Positions 9,221 to 16,695 of a stretch of DNA of 64,000 bases are shown here, one piece after another (position 1 is the first letter of the stretch; each line of letters begins with the position of its first letter). Origin of the DNA: Pseudonocardiaceae bacterium YIM PH 21723 (GTDB lineage Bacteria > Actinomycetota > Actinomycetes > Mycobacteriales > Pseudonocardiaceae); NCBI GenBank assembly GCA_003600225.1, contig QZFT01000030.1, positions 35,925 through 99,924 of the forward strand, in the 5' to 3' direction. The translations under genes were made by a program, and so were the position numbers. The notes beneath the pieces are model-generated. The model saw nothing but the letters and a program-made list of their open reading frames with translations. It did not search any database and was not told where the DNA came from.

Positions 9221-9258
9221 CTACCTTACCGTAGGATATTACTACGCGTCCGTAGTAA
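9221..9258. promoter_or_regulatory. TetR operator pair between divergent genes
   Basis: TTACTACG-CGTC-CGTAGTAA at 9239-9258 is a perfect inverted repeat. CTAC-CTTACC-GTAG at 9221-9234 repeats the CTAC/GTAG half-sites. The sites lie between the TetR start (9199) and the MpaB-like start (9275), so they would block both promoters when the regulator is bound. Confidence 0.75.
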
Positions 9259-9274
9259 ATGCAGGGAGGCCGCC

Positions 9275-10321
9275 GTGCGCACGAAGATCGAACCGCTGGA
9301 GGACTACGGCTTCTTCGGGCCGGACTCGATGGCCTGGAAGGTCTGGGGGCACCCGACCGCACTCACCATCGGCTTCCAGCGGGCCGTGGTGGTCGAGGAA
9401 CTGGATCCCGACCTGGTCGCCTCGGTGGAGGCCACCCAGGACATCTACAACCGGCCGGCCACCCGCTACGACCGCACGATCCGCTACTTCGCCCTGGTCG
9501 CGTTCGGCGGCAGCCGCACGGCCAGCAAGGCGGCCGATGTGCTGGTCAAGGTGCACTCCAAGGCCGTGGGCATCGAGCCGTACGGTGGCAAGGTCTACGA
9601 CGCCAACGACCCGGACTCCCAGCTCTGGATCCTGCTCACCGGCTGGCACTCGGTGCTGTACGCCTACGAGCGGTACGGCCCCGGCAAGCTCACCCCGGAG
9701 CAGGACCGGCAGTTCTGGGCGGAGTGCGCGGTGGCCGCCGAACTGCAGACCTGCGACCCGGCCGACGTGCCCCAGGACCGCGCGGGCCTGCGCGAGTACT
9801 ACGCGAAGATGCGGCCACAGCTGTCCGGCTCACCCCTGGCCCGCAAGGCGATGAACCACCTGCTGCGCGGCGAGGTCGCGCTGCCGCCCATGCCCCGGAC
9901 CCTGCGCCCGTTCGCCGTGCTCGCGACCCGGGTGATGCGCCGGGCCACGATCGCCACCATGCCGCGCTGGATGCGGGAGATGAGCGGGCTGCGGCAGTCC
10001 CGGCTGACCGACACCCTGGTCCGGCCGGTCATGCGGCTCGCGTTCGCGATCGCCCACCGCAGCCCTGAGCTGTCGGTGCGCCTGCTGAAGCTGATGTCCC
10101 CGAGCACGGTCCCGGTCGCCGGACCGATGCTGCGCGGCCTGGCGCCGCTGTCCGCGGAGATCCTCAGCCCGGCCGAGGCCAGGGAGCGCTACGGCTACGA
10201 CCGGCCACGGGACGCGCATCTGGCACTGCGCCAGAAGCAGTTGGACAAGGCCCTGGCGGGGCAGCGGACCAGCGACGAGGGCATCGTCGAGTCCGAGCCG
10301 ATCCTGGGTCGTACCGGATAA
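9275..10321 (+). CDS. Oxygenase MpaB family protein (DUF2236)
   Basis: A 348-residue protein of the DUF2236/MpaB-like group, related to latex-clearing oxygenases and fungal MpaB, which bind heme through conserved histidines. The N-terminal DYGFFGPDSMAWKVWGHP and central LLTGWHSVLYAYERYG segments are typical. GTG at 9275 is supported by AGGGAGG 5 bp upstream. Expression is probably controlled by the divergent TetR protein. The reaction is unknown; mycobacterial relatives are often tied to lipid or sterol metabolism. Confidence 0.82.
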   Translation: MRTKIEPLEDYGFFGPDSMAWKVWGHPTALTIGFQRAVVVEELDPDLVASVEATQDIYNRPATRYDRTIRYFALVAFGGSRTASKAADVLVKVHSKAVGIEPYGGKVYDANDPDSQLWILLTGWHSVLYAYERYGPGKLTPEQDRQFWAECAVAAELQTCDPADVPQDRAGLREYYAKMRPQLSGSPLARKAMNHLLRGEVALPPMPRTLRPFAVLATRVMRRATIATMPRWMREMSGLRQSRLTDTLVRPVMRLAFAIAHRSPELSVRLLKLMSPSTVPVAGPMLRGLAPLSAEILSPAEARERYGYDRPRDAHLALRQKQLDKALAGQRTSDEGIVESEPILGRTG

Positions 10322-10393
10322 GTGGAATGCACGGGATGATCATCGGGTTTAAGGTGGATGAATCGTCAACTACTCCCCCGCTGGAGACCCGAC

Positions 10394-10873
10394 ATGAGCA
10401 CCGAAGCCGAGCGCGCAGCGCTCCGCGACGTTCACCTCAAGCCCGTCGAATCCCGTCCGGCCTCCAGCGCGCGAGGACTGCACCACACCGCGCTGATCAG
10501 CAGTGATGTGGAACAGACGATCAAGTTCTACCAGGATCTGCTGGAGTTCCCGCTCACCGAGCTGATCGAGAACCGGGACTACCCCGGGTCCTCGCACTTC
10601 TTCTTCGACATCGGCAACGGCAACCTGCTGGCGTTCTTCGACTTCCCCGGGCTGGACGTCGGCCCGTACGCCGAGGTACTCGGCGGGCTGCACCACATGG
10701 CCATCTCGGTGGAGCCGGAGAGGTGGAAGCACCTGGTCGGCAAACTGGAGGCGGCGGGCGTCGAGCACGTGGTGCACAGTGACGTCTCGGTCTACTTCCG
10801 CGACCCGGACGGCGCGCGCATCGAGCTGATCGGCGACCCGCTCGGCGAGATGTACGGCAGCAAGGTGATCTAG
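10394..10873 (+). CDS. VOC family protein (glyoxalase/extradiol dioxygenase fold)
   Basis: A 159-residue protein with the paired beta-alpha-beta-beta-beta units of the vicinal oxygen chelate fold. Possible metal ligands are the His in GLHHTALISSDVEQTIKFYQ, the His in GGLHHMAISVEP and the late Glu in DPDGARIELIGDP. It may be a small dioxygenase, lyase or resistance protein; the family alone does not decide. ATG at 10394 follows GGAG by 7 bp. Its 3' end overlaps the convergent lipoprotein gene by 4 bp. Confidence 0.85.
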   Translation: MSTEAERAALRDVHLKPVESRPASSARGLHHTALISSDVEQTIKFYQDLLEFPLTELIENRDYPGSSHFFFDIGNGNLLAFFDFPGLDVGPYAEVLGGLHHMAISVEPERWKHLVGKLEAAGVEHVVHSDVSVYFRDPDGARIELIGDPLGEMYGSKVI

Positions 10874-11499
10874 GGCTTGCTGAACGGGACCCGCTTGGCC
10901 GCCAGTTCGTCGGCGGCCAGCTGGTCCCACCGCCCGCTCGCCAGCGCGTCGGCGATGATCTTGCCGAGTCGTTCGGTGAAGACCTTGTCGCGGGCGATGA
11001 CGCCGATGTACTGCGGAGCGCCGCCGACGATCACGTAGGGGCCGGCGGTGGCGACCTTCGCCTGGGTCGCGGCCTCCCTGTCCAGGACGCCGAGCTGCAG
11101 GTCGACGCTGTCACTGGCCACCCCGCTGATCTGCAGGTTCGGCGGCATCTTCTTGAAGCTGACCTGCTTCTCGTCCGGGAAGCCGAGCTCGGTGGCGATG
11201 AGCCGCGCGATGGCCGGGTCGAAGCCGGCCCACTTGCCGGTGTACTCCTGGAACGCGGCCAGTTCGGGGGCATCGGAGCGGACGCCGATGAGCAACCGGC
11301 CACGCTGCCTGATGCGGTCGAAGACCGGCGAGCCCTGCAACGGCGGCACGGACGCGGAACTGGAAGCCGTGGGCGTGCTGGTGCTGGGCGGGGCGCTGGA
11401 GGACTGCGCGGGCGGCGGCGCGTCATCGCCGCATCCGGCGAGCAGCAGGGACACGGCCAGCAGGGACGCCACGACTCCACGCGAGATCATGGCGGCCAT
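10870..11499 (-). CDS. Short family-3 solute-binding-like lipoprotein
   Basis: A 209-residue secreted lipoprotein with signal peptide and lipobox LAGC (Cys about residue 23), then a low-complexity Ser/Thr/Pro linker. The rest matches the start and end of amino-acid-binding proteins: FDRIRQRGRLLIGVRSDAPE, GFDPAIARLIATELG, then ERLGKIIADALASGRW. At about 155 residues after the linker it is much shorter than a full two-lobe binding protein (compare 297 residues in gluB here), so most of one lobe seems missing. No permease or ATPase is adjacent. It may be a reduced sensor or a decaying gene. Confidence 0.75.
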   Translation of the reverse strand: MAAMISRGVVASLLAVSLLLAGCGDDAPPPAQSSSAPPSTSTPTASSSASVPPLQGSPVFDRIRQRGRLLIGVRSDAPELAAFQEYTGKWAGFDPAIARLIATELGFPDEKQVSFKKMPPNLQISGVASDSVDLQLGVLDREAATQAKVATAGPYVIVGGAPQYIGVIARDKVFTERLGKIIADALASGRWDQLAADELAAKRVPFSKP

Positions 11500-11517
11500 C
11501 CTAATCCCGGGCCGTTT

Positions 11518-11569
11518 CCGAAGTTGACGAGTTTCGGGGGAGGTACAGCCCGAAACTCGTCAACTTCGG
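11518..11569 (-). repeat. Family-1 palindromic hairpin, copy 1
   Basis: Two perfectly complementary 21-bp arms (11518-11538 and 11549-11569) around a 10-bp loop. The arm reads CCGAAGTTGACGAGTTTCGG plus G, a variant of the family core. It lies 22 bp after the stop of the leftward MFS gene and before the lipoprotein start, so it could terminate the MFS transcript. There is no T-tract. Confidence 0.85.
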
Positions 11570-11590
11570 GGGCTGAAGGTTGCCGGCGGA

Positions 11591-13594
11591 TCAGACCAGG
11601 GCGTGGCGGCCGGATTCGTATTCCTGGTCGGCCATCCGCTCCACGACCCGGTCGATCGCGACGGCGAGTTCCCGCTGCGGCCCCCAGTCGGCGAGCTTCT
11701 CCGCGAGCCAGCCCTTCCAGCAGGCGGCGATCCGCTGGAACTCCTGCTGCCCGGTGTCCGTGAGCAGCAACCGGTCCCCGTCGGCGGCCAGGTGCCCGCC
11801 GGCGATCACCTTGTCGAACGCGGGCCGCAGCACCGCGGCGGGCACTCCGACGTGCCCGGCCGCGTCGGCCACGGTGAACGGCAGGCCACGGCGGTTGCGC
11901 ACGGCCACCCGGACCAGGCACCACAACGCGCCCTCGTCCAGGGTCGAGTCCAGCCGCCGCAACAGCGTCGGCCCCAGGTCCCGGCGCTCGCGGAACATCA
12001 GCAGCGCGATGCTGTGCTCCAGTTCCTGATCGCGGTCCCTGGCCTCGGGCATGCCGAAGCCCTCCCCCGGGTCCACCGCCCCGGCCCGCGAGGTATCCCG
12101 CAGCGGGACCTCCTTGAGGAAGAACGCGACCAGCAACGCGAGCACGCCGACCGGGGCCGCGTACAGGAACACCGTGTGCAGCGAGTCCACATAGGCCTGG
12201 ATGAACGGGGCGGCCACCTGCTCGGGGAGCTTGTGCAGCAGTTGCGGCACCTGCAACGCGCGTGGATCGACGCCCGCCGGCACCGGGATCTGTTCCAGGT
12301 GACCGCTGAGCTGACCGGCGTAGATGGTGCCGAAGATGGCCGCGCCGAACGAGCTGCCGATGGACCGCAGGAAGGTCACGCCGGAGGTGGCGACGCCGAG
12401 GTCGGCGAAGTCCACGTTGTTCTGCACCACGATGGTCAGCACCTGCATGCCGAGGCCGATGCCGACCCCGAGGACCAGCATGAACAGCGAGGACCGCAGG
12501 ATCGAGGTGTGCGCGTCCAGGGTGGACAGCAGGTACAGGCCGATGGTGATGCCGATCGAGCCGAGGATCGGGAAGATCTTGTACCGGCCGGTCTTGCTGA
12601 CCATGTTCCCGGCGAAGGTGGACGCGATCAGCAGGCCGAACACCATGGGCAGCATCCGCACGCCGGAGTCGGTGGCGGACACGCCCCGCACGTACTGCAT
12701 GTAGGTGGGCAGGTAGGACAGCGCGCCGAGCATGGCGAACCCGACGATGAACGCCAGGATGCCGGCCACGCTGAACACCGGGTTGGCGAACAGCCGCAGC
12801 GGCAGCATCGGCTCCGGCGCCCGCCGTTCCACCAGCACGAACAGGACCAGCGCCAGCACCGATCCGACGGCCGTCCAGATGATCTCCGGCGAATCCCAGG
12901 CGTAGGTGGTGCCGCCCCAGGTGGTGACCAGGATCAGCCCGGAGGCACCGAGGCCGATGAACAGGATGCCCAGATAGTCGATCACCGGCTTGGCCGCCGA
13001 GCGGACCGTGGGAATGGTCGCCGACCCGACCAGGAAGGCCACCACGACCAGGGGGATGTTCACGTAGAACACCCAACGCCAGGACAGGTGGTCCACGAAG
13101 AAGCCGCCGAGCATCGGGCCGGCGACGGTGACCACGCCGAACACCGAGCCGAGCAGGCCCTGGTACTTGCCGCGCTCCCGCATCGGGATCACGTCCGCGA
13201 TCAACGCGGTGGCGGTGACCATCAGCCCACCGCCGCCGATGCCCTGCACCGCGCGCCAGATGATCAGCCAGAGCATGTCGTCGGCGAAGCCGCAGAAGAA
13301 CGAGCCGACACCGAAGATCGCCATGGACAGCTGGAACATCAGCTTGCGGCCGAACAGGTCGCCGAACTTGCCGATGACCACCGTGGTGATCGTGCTCGCC
13401 AGGAGGTAGGAGGTGACCACCCAGGACAGGTGCTGGGCGCCGCCCAGGGTGCCCACGATGGTGGGCAGCGCGGTGCCGACGATCGTCTGGTCCAGCGCGG
13501 CGACCAGCATGCCCAGCAGCACGGTGCCGAACACGGCGTTGATCCGGCGGCGGCTGTAGGCGGGCCTGGCTGCGGCTTCGAGCGTTGCGGTCAC
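11591..13594 (-). CDS. MFS multidrug exporter (DHA2/EmrB type) with extra C-terminal domain
   Basis: A 667-residue protein. Residues 1-525 form a 14-helix DHA2 transporter, with VLLGMLVAALDQTIVGTALP in helix 1, the motif-A loop GKFGDLFGRK, and the motif-C segment VFGVVTVAGPMLGGFFVDH. About 130 residues follow the last helix: a charged linker then a helical region (SIALLMFRERRDLGPTLLRR, GLPFTVADAAGHVGVPAAVL, GDRLLLTDTGQQEF) that looks like a winged-helix or MarR-like cytoplasmic domain. Such a tail is not part of the usual exporter. Substrate unknown. Confidence 0.88.
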   Translation of the reverse strand: MTATLEAAARPAYSRRRINAVFGTVLLGMLVAALDQTIVGTALPTIVGTLGGAQHLSWVVTSYLLASTITTVVIGKFGDLFGRKLMFQLSMAIFGVGSFFCGFADDMLWLIIWRAVQGIGGGGLMVTATALIADVIPMRERGKYQGLLGSVFGVVTVAGPMLGGFFVDHLSWRWVFYVNIPLVVVAFLVGSATIPTVRSAAKPVIDYLGILFIGLGASGLILVTTWGGTTYAWDSPEIIWTAVGSVLALVLFVLVERRAPEPMLPLRLFANPVFSVAGILAFIVGFAMLGALSYLPTYMQYVRGVSATDSGVRMLPMVFGLLIASTFAGNMVSKTGRYKIFPILGSIGITIGLYLLSTLDAHTSILRSSLFMLVLGVGIGLGMQVLTIVVQNNVDFADLGVATSGVTFLRSIGSSFGAAIFGTIYAGQLSGHLEQIPVPAGVDPRALQVPQLLHKLPEQVAAPFIQAYVDSLHTVFLYAAPVGVLALLVAFFLKEVPLRDTSRAGAVDPGEGFGMPEARDRDQELEHSIALLMFRERRDLGPTLLRRLDSTLDEGALWCLVRVAVRNRRGLPFTVADAAGHVGVPAAVLRPAFDKVIAGGHLAADGDRLLLTDTGQQEFQRIAACWKGWLAEKLADWGPQRELAVAIDRVVERMADQEYESGRHALV

Positions 13595-13789
13595 AGGCCG
13601 CAGACTAGTGATCCAGCAGGTCAGCTGCCCATCAAGATCCGGGAAGCCACCGGTCCGTGAGCCCGGTGACCAGGTCGGTGACGGTGGGGCGCAGCCGCGC
13701 CTGGCCCTTGCTGATCCAGTCGGTGAACGACCCGGCCACGCCGTATCCGGGCGGCCAGGTGATGGCTGACCGGATGCATGCCCGGCCGG

Positions 13790-14485
13790 TCAGCAGTTCA
13801 GCTGCCCCGCCAGCTCCAGCAGGTCCGCCGCGTTGATGTCGAACTCCGGCTCGTAGGCGACGTCCACCTCGCCGCCCGGTCCGCGTTCCAGCGGCCGGGC
13901 GACGAAGGCGGTCCGGAACCCCAGTTCGGCGGCGGAGCGCAGGTCGTACTTGTGACAGGCGACCATCATCAGCTGCTCGGGGGCCAGCTGGAGATACCGG
14001 GACGCCATCCGGTAGGCCGCCGGATCCGGTTTGAACACCCCGGCCATCTCCGTGCTGAAGATCGCGTCCCAGGGCAACCCGCCCTGCTTGGACAGGCGCA
14101 CCACCCTGGCCACGTCCATGTTGGTCAGCGTGGCGATCGTGTACCGGGACTTCAGCCGGTGCAGGCCGGGCACGACATCCGGCCACGGAACCTGGTGCTG
14201 CCAGCCATCGGCCAGCTCCTCCCGGTCCTGCGCGGAGAAGATGTCGATCCCCAGGTCGTCGAGGACCTGGTCCAGGGTCCGCAGGTACACCTCCCGCACC
14301 GACACACCCGGCTGTTTGACCGCGCCGGTCAGATACAGCTCGTGCCAGTTGCCGACCAGCGTCGTCCAGTCGGTGCCGGGCAGCCGGCCCGCGGCCACCC
14401 GGTCCACCGTGGCGACGACCTGGGAGTAGAAGTCGGTGACGGTGCCCTGCACGTCGAACAGCAGGGCCTGTGGAGCGGTGGCCAT
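13790..14485 (-). CDS. Haloacid dehalogenase, type II-like HAD hydrolase
   Basis: A 231-residue HAD enzyme. Motif I is LLFDVQGTVTDFYS (nucleophile Asp about residue 10), motif II lies in TIATLTNMD, motif III Lys is in GVFKPDPAAYRMA, and motif IV in MVACHKYDLRSAAELGFRTAFV. MVACHKYDL matches the type II L-2-haloacid dehalogenase group, where the acidic motif is less strict than in phosphatases. It probably hydrolyses small 2-haloacids or a related compound. It ends 7 bp from the Uma2 gene on the same strand. Confidence 0.85.
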   Translation of the reverse strand: MATAPQALLFDVQGTVTDFYSQVVATVDRVAAGRLPGTDWTTLVGNWHELYLTGAVKQPGVSVREVYLRTLDQVLDDLGIDIFSAQDREELADGWQHQVPWPDVVPGLHRLKSRYTIATLTNMDVARVVRLSKQGGLPWDAIFSTEMAGVFKPDPAAYRMASRYLQLAPEQLMMVACHKYDLRSAAELGFRTAFVARPLERGPGGEVDVAYEPEFDINAADLLELAGQLNC

Positions 14486-14491
14486 TGCCGG

Positions 14492-15076
14492 CTAGTCCTC
14501 CAGTCGAAGATTCCGCAGCTTCCCGAGCAGCTCGCCCGGGGTGAAGCGAACCGGGTACGGCCGCGTCGTCCTGAACTCCTCGTCCGGCCCGACTTCGGCA
14601 CACTCGCCATAGCGGCCGCTCGCGCCCAGTTCGAAGGCGAGCAGACGGGGCTCCACCGGATCGATCACCCAGTAGCTGGGGACCCCCACCCACTGGTAGA
14701 AATCCTTCTTCCGGTGCAGATCACGGAACCCCGTACCCGGCGACAGGATCTCGACGGCGAGCACCGGTGGAGCGATGAGTCTCTTCGCGGTGAGATCCTC
14801 GATCCGCGCGACAAGCACATCCGGCTGCACCTCGTTGCGCATATCCATCTGGAACGCGTACGGCGCCGGTAGCACGTGGAGATTCGCTGGGCACACGTTG
14901 TCCAGGACAACGATCATCTTCGCCGCCACCGTCTGGTGGTAGGTACCCGGCGCGGGGGTCACGAACAACTCCCCGTCGATGAGCTCGTACCGGCGTCCAT
15001 CATCAGGCATCCCCTCCAGGTCCCTGACCGTCAAGGGACGCGAGGTACTACCGACTTCAGCCGCCATAACCGTCAT
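14492..15076 (-). CDS. Uma2 family endonuclease-like protein (DUF820)
   Basis: A 194-residue protein with the Uma2 restriction-endonuclease fold. The N-terminal YELIDGELFVTPAPGTYHQ, the central acidic segment VQPDVLVARIEDLTAK, and APPVLAVEILSPGTGFRDLHRKKDFYQWVGVPSYWVIDP give the D...ExLS...K nuclease-like pattern. This family is abundant in actinobacteria, usually as single genes with unknown biological roles. The HAD gene follows 6 bp after its stop, so they may be cotranscribed. Confidence 0.88.
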   Translation of the reverse strand: MTVMAAEVGSTSRPLTVRDLEGMPDDGRRYELIDGELFVTPAPGTYHQTVAAKMIVVLDNVCPANLHVLPAPYAFQMDMRNEVQPDVLVARIEDLTAKRLIAPPVLAVEILSPGTGFRDLHRKKDFYQWVGVPSYWVIDPVEPRLLAFELGASGRYGECAEVGPDEEFRTTRPYPVRFTPGELLGKLRNLRLED

Positions 15077-15175
15077 GATGCCCCCATTTCCTAGGTCAAG
15101 CCAGCCTCGCAGGCCGGTCTGACAAGCAGAAAGCCGCGAAGAGTGGATCCGGACAGGACATCGCCTGAAAGTGTG

Positions 15176-15207
15176 ATGCGGCCCGCCGGATATCCGGCGG
15201 GCCGCAT
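15176..15207. terminator. 32-bp perfect palindrome, likely terminator
   Basis: ATGCGGCCCGCCGGAT followed directly by its exact complement, giving a 16+16 hairpin with no spare loop. It lies 17 bp after the stop of the leftward lamin-tail gene. There is no T-tract, as is common for actinobacterial terminators. Confidence 0.7.
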
Positions 15208-15223
15208 CGGCGAACAGGTATGA

Positions 15224-16573
15224 CTAGCAGTTCAGCGTGCCCTTGCGCAGCGCGTGCGAGGAGTCGTTGCTGTCATCGGCCCAGAGGGTCTGCCGGGTGC
15301 CGCCGGAGCAGGTCGGGCTGATGGCGAAGCCCTCGTTGTTGTAGTTGGGCATGCCCGACGGCCGGTTGTAGACGGCGGTCACCGCGAAGTCCCCGGATCC
15401 GCCCAAGTCCAGGATCGCGTGGTGCCCGGAGCAGGTGTCGTCGCAGACCGACCACAGGTGACCGGTGTTCGCGTCGAAGGACAACGCCATCACCGAGGCG
15501 TGGCCGCTGGAGAAGCTCGCCACCCGGGTGTAGCTGCCGCCGCCGGTGAGCGCGTAGGCGTACACCTGACCGTTGGACTCCAGTCCGACGAAGAACAGCC
15601 CGTTGCCGTGGCCCGAGTAGCTCGCCGGGTTGTAGGCGGCACCGGTGTGCTGGTCCCGGAAGCCGTGCGCGGTCAGGTAGCTGTCCGGCACGTAGGTGAT
15701 CGCCTCCAGGCCCTCGTTCGGGTCACCGGACGGCAGGTCCGGGGTCAGGTTCCACTCGGCGGTCGCGTTGATCGTGCTGCCCGCGGCGCTCGGGTCGAAC
15801 TTGAGCACCTTGCGCAGGCTGCTGCCGCTGTTGTTGTTGTCCCGCTCGGTGGCCACGAACAGGCCGTCCGGCGTGTAGGTCACGCCCTCGGCGTCCGGGT
15901 CCCCGCTGCCGTTGGCGTAACGCAGCGACTTGGTCAGGTTGGCCGTCCACACGGAGCCGCTCGGGGCGAGCCGGTACAGGGTGCTCGGGCCGTTCTTGAC
16001 CGCCCACAGGTTGCTCGCGTCCTGGAAGGACAGATCGCTGAGGTTGGTGCCGAAGGCGTTGGTGTTGTCCGCGTTGCTCACCGAGGAACCGCCGGGCCAG
16101 GTGCCCGGGGCCGGCGCCGGACAGGAGTTGGCGGCGCCCTTGGTGGACGCGGCGGTGGTGACGAACGAGCCGGTGGCGTCCGGGCAGCGGCCGTAGGTGG
16201 TGCTCGCGTGCGAGGTCCAGGTGTAGGAGTCCACCAGGGTGCCGCCGGGCAGGAACAGCCGGGCCTGGTCGCTGGAGCCGAGGCCGTAGGCGGACTCCAC
16301 GTCGAAGGCCCGGAAGCCGCCGGCCGGGATCGTGGTGCCGGAGGCGATGGTGAAGCTGTGCGCGTTGTCGTTGTCCTTGATCACCCAGCCGCCGACGTCC
16401 ACGGTCCCGGTGCCCTTGTTGACCAGCTCGACCCAGTCTCCCGGGGAGCCGCCGTTGGACTCGACCTCGTTGATCCGGATGTCGTCCTGCGGGGCCGCGG
16501 TGGCCGGGATTCCGGCCAGACAGGCGGCGGCGACGGAGAGCATCGCGATGGCTAAGCGACTCTTCACGGGCAC
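15224..16573 (-). CDS. Secreted lamin-tail-domain protein
   Basis: A 449-residue exported protein. Residues 1-27 form a signal peptide ending AxA (GIPATAAPQ). Residues 28-150 match the lamin tail domain: IRINEVESNGGSPGDWVELV, DVGGWVIKDNDN, IPAGGFRAFDVE. The remaining 290 residues look like a beta-propeller or esterase-like-phytase region (DPDAEGVTYTPDGLFVATER, GLEAITYVPDSYL, ALSFDANTGHLWSVCDDTCSGH). Cysteine pairs suggest disulfides. It is likely extracellular, binding or acting on polymers or phosphate compounds, but this is inference. It lies downstream of the GH20 gene on the same strand. Confidence 0.82.
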   Translation of the reverse strand: MPVKSRLAIAMLSVAAACLAGIPATAAPQDDIRINEVESNGGSPGDWVELVNKGTGTVDVGGWVIKDNDNAHSFTIASGTTIPAGGFRAFDVESAYGLGSSDQARLFLPGGTLVDSYTWTSHASTTYGRCPDATGSFVTTAASTKGAANSCPAPAPGTWPGGSSVSNADNTNAFGTNLSDLSFQDASNLWAVKNGPSTLYRLAPSGSVWTANLTKSLRYANGSGDPDAEGVTYTPDGLFVATERDNNNSGSSLRKVLKFDPSAAGSTINATAEWNLTPDLPSGDPNEGLEAITYVPDSYLTAHGFRDQHTGAAYNPASYSGHGNGLFFVGLESNGQVYAYALTGGGSYTRVASFSSGHASVMALSFDANTGHLWSVCDDTCSGHHAILDLGGSGDFAVTAVYNRPSGMPNYNNEGFAISPTCSGGTRQTLWADDSNDSSHALRKGTLNC

Positions 16574-16650
16574 CTTCTTCGTGAGTGGGCGAGCACTGCC
16601 CGTTCACGCTGCTCCGGAAAGGCGTCCTCCGGTTGAACGCACACCGAACG

Positions 16651-16677
16651 CCGCACGGCTGGTCTATAACCGTGCGG
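16651..16677. terminator. Hairpin after GH20 gene
   Basis: CCGCACGG and CCGTGCGG arms flank an 11-bp loop, 19 bp beyond the stop of the leftward hexosaminidase gene. This is most simply a terminator. The loop contains TGGTCTATA, which resembles half of a DasR site, but the hairpin explains the conservation better. Confidence 0.55.
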
Positions 16678-16695
16678 ACGATTCGGTATACGGCC

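Noticed and set aside
14492..15076. Uma2 protein as part of a restriction or defence island
   Set aside because: No methylase, helicase or other defence gene lies nearby; Uma2 genes are common single genes in actinobacteria.
16651..16677. TGGTCTATAACC as a third DasR site before the lamin-tail gene
   Set aside because: It lies in the loop of a good hairpin after the GH20 gene and matches only one half of the dre site.
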